This document shows, one piece after another, positions 1 through 7,051 of a stretch of DNA of 64,000 bases (positions are counted from its first letter, which is position 1; each line of letters begins with the position of its first letter). The position numbers and the translations under genes were made by a program. This DNA comes from Ruminococcus flavefaciens ND2009 (GTDB lineage Bacteria; Bacillota; Clostridia; Oscillospirales; Ruminococcaceae): NCBI RefSeq assembly GCF_000621785.1, contig NZ_KK211348.1, positions 255,494 through 319,493 on the forward strand, written 5' to 3'. The notes beneath the pieces are model-generated. The model ran no database searches. It saw nothing but the letters and a program-made list of their open reading frames with translations, and was not told the DNA's origin.

Positions 1-2
1 AG

Positions 3-1409
3 CTTGGATTGTGGCATCTCTTTCACCGTCTTGACGAGTTGAACGACTATATAAAAACCGTTGAGACTATGCGTGAATGCCTCTCCGATGACAGGATCAG
101 GTCAGAGGGACTGACAGCGCTGCGGGATTACATTACCGAGCTTTACGAGGATGCTTGCTTTGCCGATATGAAGAAGGACATCGCTGCGCTGAAACTGAAG
201 GCATCCGACGTGCAGAGCGTCACTCTCGGTATCAATGTAAACGAGCGCTTTGAAGCTGTCAGTATAGGACTGGTCTCGGTCAATAAAAAGCAGTTCAGGA
301 AGTCGGGCATAGTCAGCAACTTCGCCGATGCCATTGCTTCTAAGGACAAGCTCCGCGACACAGCAGATTGGGACGGCGATATGCACTATCAGCTCATCGA
401 CAGGGAGGAAAAGCGCGGCGTCCTGGACTATATGAAGAATGAGGCAGGTGCCCTTGCGGTTCAGACTTCTTTTGCGACCAATGCCAGAGTCAAGTCCACC
501 ATCGCCAATGCAATAGCTGACGGTGCAGCTGCAAGCGCAACTTCCTATCTTGATACTGTGGTGAATAAAATGCTCAGCTCTCTTGTGAAGAAGCTGAGGG
601 ACACGCTTACCGTATACGCAAATGTGGCGATCGTGAATGTTTCTGCATTGGTATCAGAGTTTATATATTACATCAGATGTGCGGAGTTTATCGGCGGTCT
701 GATGGAAAAGGGATGCGTGTTCAGCGAGGCTCAGCCGATAACTGAGGGCGGGACTTCTATGGAAGCAAAGGGCTTCTATAATCTGAAGCTGGCAATGAAC
801 ATGGAGAATATCGGTGATATAGTAGTCAACGATCTTGCCTTCGATGAAAAGCATACCGTCTATATCCTCACAGGCGCCAACCGCGGAGGAAAGACCACGA
901 TCACACAGGCTTTGGGACAGCTTTTCGTTCTGGCGCAGGGAGGACTTTTCGTCCCTGCGGAGAGTTTCCGCTATATCCCATGCGACTGTATTTATACCCA
1001 CTTCCCCGCAGATGAGGACAAGACAATGGATCTGGGAAGGCTGGGAGAGGAATGCGTCCGTTTCAAGGAGCTGTTCACTCAGTCCACAAGCAAAAGCCTT
1101 CTTCTGCTGAACGAGACATTCTCCACTACCTCCTTTGAGGAGGGCTACTACATCGCAAGAGACTCCGTAAAGGCTCTACTGGCAAAAGGAGTGCGGACTA
1201 TCTACAATACCCATATGCACAAGCTGGGTGAGGACGCTGAGGAGCTTTCCCGTGACGGTGCGGGAGCTGCTTCCCTTATCATGCGGACAGAGGAGGGGAA
1301 GCGTTCCTTCAAGGTGGCTCTGTCACAGCCCGAGGGCTCGTCCTACGCAAAGGATATTGCCGAAAAGTACGGCGTGACCTTTGATATGCTTATCGGCGGC
1401 AGCGTATGA
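3..1409 (+). CDS. MutS-family DNA mismatch repair-like ATPase (5' end outside window)
   Basis: This is the C-terminal part of a MutS-type protein. The reading frame is open to the left edge, so the true start probably lies upstream; the first in-window start-like codon is TTG at 9. A Walker A loop (TGANRGGKTT, about nt 868-897) lies ahead of a Walker B-like LLLLNETFSTTS and a conserved THMHKL segment that corresponds to the THYHEL region of MutS. The helical lever/clamp region precedes the ATPase. The usual Walker B Asp-Glu reads Asn-Glu here, and the P-loop has Arg where MutS has Met. It is therefore a divergent MutS-like ATPase, not canonical MutS1, and its substrate is not known. It ends before an intrinsic terminator. 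Confidence 0.75.
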   Translation, partial: LGLWHLFHRLDELNDYIKTVETMRECLSDDRIRSEGLTALRDYITELYEDACFADMKKDIAALKLKASDVQSVTLGINVNERFEAVSIGLVSVNKKQFRKSGIVSNFADAIASKDKLRDTADWDGDMHYQLIDREEKRGVLDYMKNEAGALAVQTSFATNARVKSTIANAIADGAAASATSYLDTVVNKMLSSLVKKLRDTLTVYANVAIVNVSALVSEFIYYIRCAEFIGGLMEKGCVFSEAQPITEGGTSMEAKGFYNLKLAMNMENIGDIVVNDLAFDEKHTVYILTGANRGGKTTITQALGQLFVLAQGGLFVPAESFRYIPCDCIYTHFPADEDKTMDLGRLGEECVRFKELFTQSTSKSLLLLNETFSTTSFEEGYYIARDSVKALLAKGVRTIYNTHMHKLGEDAEELSRDGAGAASLIMRTEEGKRSFKVALSQPEGSSYAKDIAEKYGVTFDMLIGGSV

Positions 1410-1524
1410 TGAAATTGATCGGAGAATAATATCTTTCATTGCAGCGGGGTGCCGTTCAGATACGGCAGCTCGCTGTTATTATGTTCTCTTACAAGCAGAC
1501 CGATAGCTTTCAGAATATGCAATG

Positions 1525-1569
1525 ATCCCGCAAACTGTCTGACATAAACAGTTTGCGGGATTTTTCCTT
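1525..1569 (+). terminator. Intrinsic terminator after the MutS-like gene
   Basis: A perfect 14-bp inverted repeat (ATCCCGCAAACTGT at 1525-1538 and its complement at 1548-1561) with a 9-nt loop is followed by a T-rich run. It ends the upstream transcript. Confidence 0.9.
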
Positions 1570-1767
1570 ATCATATCAGCAATGCGCCGCTAATAAAGCT
1601 CCGTCTTTGCCTCTTATAAGTATTCTGCATCTTCCACAGCTCTTTCCTCAGTATACACGGATATTGCAACATTTTTATAAGCAAAAAGACATAATAGGCA
1701 GGTTTGTGCAAAAGACTTGATACTCGGAGGATTTTTTGTGCTTATTGCCGAATATAGACTAAACCTA
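1570..1767. other. Intergenic stretch without a recognised gene
   Basis: Between the terminator at 1525-1569 and the promoter at 1768 I see no convincing gene, RNA or repeat. The short ORFs that cross it have no ribosome-binding site and run through the promoter. Confidence 0.5.
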
Positions 1768-1796
1768 TTGACAAACAAGGGAACAGGTGCTATAAT
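1768..1796 (+). promoter_or_regulatory. Consensus sigma-A promoter of the sulfur operon
   Basis: TTGACA (1768-1773), a 17-nt spacer and TATAAT (1791-1796), a perfect match to the housekeeping consensus. Transcription should start near 1803, about 43 nt before the Cys leader peptide. Confidence 0.9.
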
Positions 1797-1845
1797 ACAT
1801 ACAGTTCCGATAGGAATACAAGGATTAATGAAAGGAGAGCTGAAC

Positions 1846-1941
1846 ATGAGACATTTTTCAATGTGTTGCTGCTGTTGCATGAATAGCAATTATATGTTCC
1901 GTATAGTGCGCACTTATGCTCAGCGATGTTGCTCTTTCTGA
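1846..1941 (+). CDS. Cysteine-rich leader peptide (31 aa)
   Basis: A 31-codon ORF opens with MRHFSMCCCCCM and ends QRCCSF. Five consecutive Cys codons (TGT TGC TGC TGT TGC, 1864-1878) and two more near the end make 7 of 31 residues cysteine. AAAGGAG lies just upstream of the ATG and a consensus promoter lies about 50 nt before that. The ORF is followed by an intrinsic terminator (1981-2019) that stands ahead of sulfur amino-acid genes. This is the layout of a translation-dependent attenuator in which low charged tRNA-Cys stalls the ribosome and prevents termination. Poly-Cys leader ORFs with this role are known in mycobacteria; the role here is inferred from position and codon content. Confidence 0.75.
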   Translation: MRHFSMCCCCCMNSNYMFRIVRTYAQRCCSF

Positions 1942-2019
1942 AACATTTAAGGCATATGTCGGACCCATGGGTCTGTAAATGCGCGGAATGCGGAATGCGT
2001 TCCGCGCTTTATTTTTGTT
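1897..2019 (+). promoter_or_regulatory. Attenuator: terminator hairpin with possible antiterminator
   Basis: The terminator stem is GCGCGGAA (1981-1988) paired with TTCCGCGC (2000-2007), followed by TTTATTTTTGTTT. An alternative pairing is visible: TTCCG (1897-1901) with CGGAA (1991-1995), and GCGCA (1908-1912) with TGCGC (1980-1984). A ribosome stalled on the Cys codons at 1864-1878 would leave 1897-1912 free to form this antiterminator. A ribosome reaching the stop at 1939 would leave the terminator to form. The terminator is seen directly; the antiterminator is a hand-drawn fold. Confidence 0.65.
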
Positions 2020-2030
2020 TGGAGGTCAAT

Positions 2031-2930
2031 ATGGTCGATGAAAGAGAGAGCGTGACCGCTAAGCTCTGTGCCTTTGCAAGAGCCTGGCACTCAAACAGGT
2101 CGCGCGAGAAGATATACGACGATTATCTTGCCTATGATCTTATGGGCAAGGAGGAGTACGACGCAGTCTATGACATGATAAGCCGCGGCTTTGGCGGAAA
2201 CATACCGCAGCTTTCAAGGGAGGATACGGAGCAGGTCATCAATGAGTATATAGCTCCCATACCGCTTTCGAGGATACACTTTTCCGAGAGCAGGCTTGAG
2301 CGTTTCGCAGAGGAGAACGGCGAGATACAGTACGTTATCTGCGGTGCGGGCTCGGACACCTTTTCCTTCCGCAACGCCAATGAGAACATCACGGTTTTTG
2401 AGGTGGATCACCCCGATACTCAGCGCTACAAGCTTGAGAAGATAGGTGGGCTCCAGTGGAATATCCCACGGAATGTAAGGTTTGTCTCCGTTGACTTCGA
2501 GAAGGAGCGAATGTGCGACAAGCTTTTAGAAGCAGGCTTTGATCCTGAAAAAAAGGCATTTTTCAGCATACTTGGCGTGTCCTACTATCTGACACTGGAC
2601 GTCTTCGCGGACACACTTTCCCAGATAGCCGAGCTCTCGGCACTGGGGAGCGCAGTTGCCTTTGATTACCCTATAAAAACAGGTACATTCCCGAGAAGAG
2701 TGCAGAGACTTGAACAGATAACCGAGTCCCTCGGCGAGGTCATGCGGGGCGGTTTTGATTACAATGAGGTCTCCCGTGCGCTGTACGCCCTGGGCTTCCA
2801 GATCGACACGTATATGCCTCCCGAGAAGGTACAGAAGGAGTACTTCGGCGGCAGACAGGACAATATGAGAGCCTTTGAAAACGTCAGCCTTATATCGGCT
2901 ACATATACCTCGGGCTATAATTTTGAATAG
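2031..2930 (+). CDS. Class I SAM-dependent methyltransferase (leucine carboxyl methyltransferase-like)
   Basis: A 299-aa protein of the LCM/PPM1-like methyltransferase superfamily. A SAM-binding motif I (YVICGAGSDTFSF) is followed by TVFEVDHPDTQRYK, the acidic motif II typical of this family. The ATG at 2031 is chosen because GGAGGT (2021-2026) precedes it; the frame is open further upstream, but that part runs through the attenuator terminator. It is the first gene of a tight operon with a cystathionine lyase-family enzyme (11-nt gap) and a cysteine/cystathionine synthase. The same kinds of enzyme occur in the Bacillus yrrT-mtnN-mccA-mccB operon for methionine-to-cysteine conversion. The methyl acceptor is unknown. 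Confidence 0.75.
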   Translation: MVDERESVTAKLCAFARAWHSNRSREKIYDDYLAYDLMGKEEYDAVYDMISRGFGGNIPQLSREDTEQVINEYIAPIPLSRIHFSESRLERFAEENGEIQYVICGAGSDTFSFRNANENITVFEVDHPDTQRYKLEKIGGLQWNIPRNVRFVSVDFEKERMCDKLLEAGFDPEKKAFFSILGVSYYLTLDVFADTLSQIAELSALGSAVAFDYPIKTGTFPRRVQRLEQITESLGEVMRGGFDYNEVSRALYALGFQIDTYMPPEKVQKEYFGGRQDNMRAFENVSLISATYTSGYNFE

Positions 2931-2941
2931 GAGTGTTTACA

Positions 2942-4102
2942 ATGAGCAGATTCAATAATACAGAAACAGCAGTTATACACGGAGGTATCTCCATTGACGA
3001 GCGCACAGGCGCTGTGAATATCCCCATATACCAGACCTCAACATACAAGCAGGACGGTCTGGGAAAAATGCGCGGATACGAGTATTCACGCACTGGAAAT
3101 CCCACCAGAGAAGCTCTTGAAGCTCTCATCGCCGAGCTGGAGGGCGGCTATGCAGGCTTTGCCTTCGGCTCGGGAATGGCAGCTCTGACAGCGGTTCTCA
3201 GCCTGCTTCACAGCGGAGACAGAGTTCTTATCTCCAGCAACGTTTACGGCGGAACCTTCAGGCTCCTCAGCAAGGTATTCGACCACTTCGACATCACATA
3301 CACCATTTCCGACACCACCGATCTTGCAAGCTTTGAGAGTGACATTGCCGAAGACGTAAAGGCAGTCATCATCGAGAGCCCTGCAAATCCTCTCATGACA
3401 GTCACCGATATAAGGGCAGTGGCAGAGGTCTCCCACAGACACGGTCTTCTCGTCATCGTGGACAATACCTTTATGACACCCTATCTCCAGAAGCCCCTTG
3501 AGCTTGGTGCGGACATAGTGGTTCACAGCGCGACCAAGTATCTTGGCGGTCACAGCGATGTGGTATCGGGACTTGCCGTAGTCAATTCCGCGGAGCTTGC
3601 CGAGAAGATAGCCTTCATACAGAATTCAACAGGCGGAGTTCTCGGACCTTTTGATTCCTTCCTGCTTATCAGGGGTATCAAGACCCTTGCAGTCCGCATG
3701 GACAGACACGTTTACAACGCGGAAAAGGTAGCGGAGTTCCTCTCGGAGCATGACGCCGTGAAGAATGTCTACTATCCCGGACTTCCCGGCAGTCAGGGCT
3801 ATGAGGTGAACCGTCGTCAGGCAAAGAACGGCGGCGCAATGATCTCCTTTGAGCTCAAGGAAAACTACGATATAAACGTATTCTTCGAGAGCCTTCAGCT
3901 GGTGTCCCTGGCGGAGAGCCTGGGCGGAGTTGAGTCCCTTGTATGCCATCCCTCATCAATGACCCATGCCTCAATTCCTGCGGATATACGCAAAAAAGTG
4001 GGCATAACCGACGGACTTATCCGACTCTCTGTAGGTATTGAGCAGATCGACGATATTCTCGGAGATGTTGCTCAGGCTATTGCAAAATCTGAAAGAAAGT
4101 GA
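2942..4102 (+). CDS. mccB: Cys/Met metabolism PLP enzyme (cystathionine gamma-lyase/synthase family)
   Basis: A 386-aa fold-type I PLP enzyme of the trans-sulfuration family. The PLP lysine lies in HSATKYLGGHSDVVSG, the cofactor-binding segment is SGMAALTAVLSL, and the C-terminal HPSSMTHASIP and IRLSVGIEQIDDI motifs are family signatures. TAGGAG overlapping the previous stop supports the ATG at 2942; an in-frame GTG at 2933 is less likely. Family members perform cystathionine gamma-lyase, gamma-synthase or O-acylhomoserine sulfhydrylase reactions, which sequence alone does not separate. The neighbouring OAS-dependent synthase and the Cys-codon attenuator favour cysteine formation from cystathionine (MccB-like). 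Confidence 0.8.
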   Translation: MSRFNNTETAVIHGGISIDERTGAVNIPIYQTSTYKQDGLGKMRGYEYSRTGNPTREALEALIAELEGGYAGFAFGSGMAALTAVLSLLHSGDRVLISSNVYGGTFRLLSKVFDHFDITYTISDTTDLASFESDIAEDVKAVIIESPANPLMTVTDIRAVAEVSHRHGLLVIVDNTFMTPYLQKPLELGADIVVHSATKYLGGHSDVVSGLAVVNSAELAEKIAFIQNSTGGVLGPFDSFLLIRGIKTLAVRMDRHVYNAEKVAEFLSEHDAVKNVYYPGLPGSQGYEVNRRQAKNGGAMISFELKENYDINVFFESLQLVSLAESLGGVESLVCHPSSMTHASIPADIRKKVGITDGLIRLSVGIEQIDDILGDVAQAIAKSERK

Positions 4103-4110
4103 GATAATAT

Positions 4111-5022
4111 ATGAAGTACTATGATTCAATGCAGTCTCTCATCGGAAACACTCCTCTGGTGAGACTTGGAAATATCGTACAGGCAGAGGGCGTGAACGTC
4201 TTCGCAAAGCTGGAGCTCTATAATCCCTCGGGAAGCGTCAAGGACCGCACAGGTCTGTACATGATAAACGACGCCGAGAAGAAGGGACTCCTGGGTGAAG
4301 GCGGGACCATCGTTGAAGCTACCGCAGGCAATACGGGCCTTGGCATAGCCTTTGCCGCTCTGAACCGCGGTTACCGTATCATCTTTGTAGTTCCCACCAA
4401 GTTCTCGGCGGAGAAGCAGTCGCTGCTCCGCGCACTTGGAGCTGAGGTCATCAACACTCCCCGTGAGGAGGGAATGCTGGGAGCTGTAAAAAAGGCAGAG
4501 GAGATAAAGGCACAGATAAAGGGCTCTATCTCGCTGGAGCAGTTCAAGAATCAGAGCAACCCCCTCGCTCACTATGAGACCACGGGCAGGGAGATCTTCG
4601 AGGACCTTGACGGTAAGATCGACTATGTTGTGGCAGGCGCAGGAAGCGGCGGCACCTACACGGGCATACTCAGGTATATTAAGGAGAGAGTTCCCTCCGC
4701 ACAGGGCGTTCTGGCGGACCCCGTAGGCTCCACCATGGGCGGCGGAGAGCACAGTGACTACAACATCGAGGGCATAGGCAATGACTTTATTGCCGACACC
4801 ATGGATATGACACTGGTGGATAAGGTGATAAAGGTCAATGACAGCGAAGCCTTTGAGACAGCAAGACTTCTTGCTGCTAAGGAGGGCGTTATCGCAGGCT
4901 CCTCCTCGGGAGCGGCTATGGCGGCGGTGCTGAAGCTCATAGCCGGCGGCGCAAAGGGCAATATAGTCACGGTATTCCCAGACCGTGGAGACAGATACTT
5001 CAGTACGGGGTTATTTGACTAA
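4111..5022 (+). CDS. mccA: Cysteine synthase / O-acetylserine-dependent cystathionine beta-synthase
   Basis: A 303-aa fold-type II PLP enzyme of the CysK/CBS family. It shows the PLP-lysine motif PSGSVKDRTG near residue 40, the substrate loop EATAGNTGLGIA, the phosphate-binding GAGSGGTYTGI and a C-terminal SGSSSGAAMA-like loop. The phrase EGIGNDFI and an overall shape close to Bacillus MccA suggest that it can join O-acetylserine to homocysteine. It lies 8 nt after the MccB-like gene. Together the pair would run the reverse trans-sulfuration route from homocysteine to cysteine. Plain O-acetylserine sulfhydrylase activity (CysK) remains possible. Confidence 0.85.
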   Translation: MKYYDSMQSLIGNTPLVRLGNIVQAEGVNVFAKLELYNPSGSVKDRTGLYMINDAEKKGLLGEGGTIVEATAGNTGLGIAFAALNRGYRIIFVVPTKFSAEKQSLLRALGAEVINTPREEGMLGAVKKAEEIKAQIKGSISLEQFKNQSNPLAHYETTGREIFEDLDGKIDYVVAGAGSGGTYTGILRYIKERVPSAQGVLADPVGSTMGGGEHSDYNIEGIGNDFIADTMDMTLVDKVIKVNDSEAFETARLLAAKEGVIAGSSSGAAMAAVLKLIAGGAKGNIVTVFPDRGDRYFSTGLFD

Positions 5023-5095
5023 AACCGAAGCATTTCAGCGATGACAATATAATTATACCGTCGGTCGAGCCGAGGGGGGAAAATGCGTTACAGCC

Positions 5096-5212
5096 GTGTG
5101 ACATTGCTTCGCTTGTCACACTACTTCTCAGGAAGGGCTCTGCCCTTCCTCGCACACCTTCCCGCTCAAGGGAGAGCCTCCCTTGAGAATCCCGATGCTG
5201 CGGCTTCGCCGC
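5096..5212. repeat. Cluster of four hairpins (REP-like intergenic element)
   Basis: Four back-to-back inverted repeats fill the gap before the LysR gene: GTGTGACA/TGTCACAC (5096-5121), AGGAAGGGC/GCCCTTCCT (5130-5150), CTCAAGGGA/TCCCTTGAG (5165-5187) and GCGGC/GCCGC (5200-5212). Only the last is followed by a T-rich run, so it may end the sulfur operon. The rest resembles a mobile or REP-type palindromic element. Confidence 0.6.
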
Positions 5213-5242
5213 CTTTATTATTATTTTTTAAGAGGTGTTATA

Positions 5243-6154
5243 ATGACTTTACAGCAGCTTAAATACATTCTTGCCATATCCGAAACAGGCTCCATGAACA
5301 AGGCTTCCGAGCAGCTCTATGTGTCCCAGCCTTCACTGACATCATCGGTGCAGGAGCTTGAAAAGGAGATCGGCATAAAGATCTTCCACAGAAGCGGCAG
5401 GGGAGTTACTCTCACCAATGACGGCGCAGAGTTCATCCAGTACGCAAGACAGGTGGTTGGACAGTTCGATATTCTGGCGGAGAAGTATATCAGCAAGGGC
5501 AATGTCAAGAAGAAGTTCGGCGTGTCCACCCAGCACTATTCCTTTGCGGTAAAGGCGTTCGTGGAGATGGTAAAGCGCTTCGACACCTCTGAATACGAAT
5601 TTGCTGTCCGCGAGACCAAGACCGCGGAGATAATCAGCGATGTGGCAACTCTCCGCAGCGAGATAGGCATAATATACCTCAATGACTTCAACCGCAAGTC
5701 CATGACAAAGCTGCTCAGCTCCAACGGTCTGGAGTTTCACTCTCTTACAAGGTGCAGCCCCTTCGTCTACCTCTGGAAGGGACACCCGCTGGCAGGAGAG
5801 AAGTCCATAACCTTTGAACAGCTTGCGGACTATCCGTGTCTCTCCTTTGAGCAGGGCGACAACAGTTCCTTCTATCTTGCTGAGGAGATACTGAGCACCA
5901 ATGAGTATCAGCGCATAATCAAGGCAAATGACCGTGCCACCATGCTCAATCTCATGATAGGACTTGACGGCTATACTCTCTGTTCGGGCATTATCTGCGA
6001 GGAGCTCAACGGCAGCGACTATATCGCTGTCCCCTTCGACAGCGGCTCTGCGGACGAGGTAATGGAGATAGGCTATATCACGCTGAAAAACGTGATACTC
6101 AGCGAAATGGCTGAGATCTACATCAGCGAGATGCGGGACTACCTGAAGCTATAA
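5243..6154 (+). CDS. LysR family transcriptional regulator
   Basis: A 303-aa LTTR. The N-terminal winged helix-turn-helix begins MTLQQLKYILAISETGSMNK and includes QLYVSQPSLTSSVQELEKEIG; the rest is the co-inducer-binding domain. AGAGGTG before the ATG at 5243 fixes the start; 20 extra in-frame upstream codons lie in the repeat element. It stands between the sulfur operon and the 2-oxoacid oxidoreductase operon in the same orientation. Two related 80-bp blocks containing a dyad resembling a T-N11-A LTTR box lie before the oxidoreductase (6161-6240) and the CoA ligase (9151-9230), so these are its likely targets. Control of the cysteine genes (CysB/CysL-like) is the alternative. Confidence 0.85.
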   Translation: MTLQQLKYILAISETGSMNKASEQLYVSQPSLTSSVQELEKEIGIKIFHRSGRGVTLTNDGAEFIQYARQVVGQFDILAEKYISKGNVKKKFGVSTQHYSFAVKAFVEMVKRFDTSEYEFAVRETKTAEIISDVATLRSEIGIIYLNDFNRKSMTKLLSSNGLEFHSLTRCSPFVYLWKGHPLAGEKSITFEQLADYPCLSFEQGDNSSFYLAEEILSTNEYQRIIKANDRATMLNLMIGLDGYTLCSGIICEELNGSDYIAVPFDSGSADEVMEIGYITLKNVILSEMAEIYISEMRDYLKL

Positions 6155-6160
6155 ATTTAT

Positions 6161-6240
6161 CCTATAACACATCATAGCGTTTCGGTATTGGACAGGGAGG
6201 TGCTATGGGTGTATAATTAAAGCATACCAAAACGATAGGA
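6161..6240 (+). promoter_or_regulatory. Promoter/operator block A before the oxidoreductase operon
   Basis: TTGGAC (6188-6193), an 18-nt spacer and TATAAT (6212-6217). The whole 80-nt block aligns without gaps to 9151-9230, about 59 of 80 bases identical by hand count. Shared parts are CCTATAAC at the left end, GGTATTGGACA, GGGTGTATAAT, AAAGCATA and CGATAGGA. The conserved half-site CTATAAC upstream of -35 is a candidate LysR contact. Confidence 0.75.
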
Positions 6241-6248
6241 GATTTTCC

Positions 6249-6764
6249 ATGAAAGAGATAATCTGGCTGGGCAGAGGCGGACAGGGCGCATTCACCGCCG
6301 CAAAGCTCCTCGGAGCTGCATATACTGCCGAAAACAGCGATAAATATGCACTGGCATTTCCCTCCTTCGGTCCCGAAAGACGAGGAGCTCCCGTGAGAGC
6401 CTTCACCAAGCTTGATACCAAGCCCGTTACCGACAGGAGCCAGACCGAAAAGGCAGACTACATCGTTATACTTGACGATACCCTGTACAGTCCTCAGCTG
6501 AAACAGCTCCTCAAGGACGACGGCAGGATAATAGTCAACTCAAAGAATGTTATCGGCGGAGCCCTCACCTTTGACGGTGAGAAGATCTCCGCGGAGTTCA
6601 GACTTCCCACGGTGAATACGGTCATGTACGGGCTGCTGGTGGGACTTTCGGGAGTAGTCTCCGTGGAGGAGGCTGTAAGCTCCATAAAGGGCTATATGCC
6701 TGAAAAGATACAGGAGCGCAACATCGCTGCACTCCGCAGAGCTGTTGAGGAGGTGCTTGCATGA
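6249..6764 (+). CDS. 2-oxoacid:ferredoxin oxidoreductase, gamma subunit
   Basis: A 171-aa POR/KOR gamma-domain protein. It begins KEIIWLGRGGQGAFTAAK, the family's glycine-rich start, and contains FPSFGPERRGAPVRAF, a signature of pyruvate-type oxidoreductase gamma subunits. It is the first gene of a four-gene operon, gamma-delta-alpha-beta, with overlapping junctions (the next ATG lies inside its end). The complex transfers electrons between a 2-oxoacid plus CoA and ferredoxin. The substrate is not read from this subunit. The adjacent phenylacetate-CoA ligase and aminotransferase point to aryl-pyruvates; pyruvate or branched-chain 2-oxoacids are alternatives. Confidence 0.88.
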   Translation: MKEIIWLGRGGQGAFTAAKLLGAAYTAENSDKYALAFPSFGPERRGAPVRAFTKLDTKPVTDRSQTEKADYIVILDDTLYSPQLKQLLKDDGRIIVNSKNVIGGALTFDGEKISAEFRLPTVNTVMYGLLVGLSGVVSVEEAVSSIKGYMPEKIQERNIAALRRAVEEVLA

Positions 6765-7051
6765 GACCGTATATCAGGGAAAAGACCGCCTTTGCCTTTG
6801 ACGAGGTGCCTGTGAATACTTCATTTGAAGCAGGCTATCTTGTCACAGTCAACAGCGGCTGGAGAAGTATCCGCCCAGTGGTGGAAAGCGCAAAATGCGT
6901 GGGCTGCGAGCAGTGCTATCTGTACTGTCCCGACGGCGTTATCTCAATAAAGGACGGCAAGGCACAGATAGACTACGACTTCTGCAAGGGCTGCGGCATA
7001 TGCGCAAAGATATGCAGGATAGGTGCCATAGGAATGGAGGCGGAGCGCTGA
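6761..7051 (+). CDS. 2-oxoacid:ferredoxin oxidoreductase, delta subunit (2x[4Fe-4S] ferredoxin)
   Basis: A 96-aa ferredoxin-type subunit with two [4Fe-4S] motifs, CVGCEQCYLYCPDG and CKGCGICAKICRIGA, each with the CxxCxxCxxxC pattern. It relays electrons between the catalytic alpha-beta core and soluble ferredoxin. It overlaps the gamma gene by 4 nt, and its stop shares a base with the alpha start (TGATG), so translation is coupled. The length matches delta subunits of heterotetrameric pyruvate or 2-oxoisovalerate oxidoreductases. Confidence 0.9.
   Translation: MRPYIREKTAFAFDEVPVNTSFEAGYLVTVNSGWRSIRPVVESAKCVGCEQCYLYCPDGVISIKDGKAQIDYDFCKGCGICAKICRIGAIGMEAER

Noticed and set aside
1717..1845. 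In-frame extension of the Cys leader ORF to 1717
   Set aside because: It begins upstream of the consensus promoter at 1768-1796, so the mRNA would not contain it; the ATG at 1846 has its own AAAGGAG.
1926..2030. Upstream extension of the methyltransferase frame to 1926
   Set aside because: It would be translated through the attenuator terminator, has no ribosome-binding site, and the ATG at 2031 has a good one.
1797..2030. Cysteine T-box riboswitch before the sulfur operon
   Set aside because: No conserved T-box sequence is present; the poly-Cys ORF explains the leader better.
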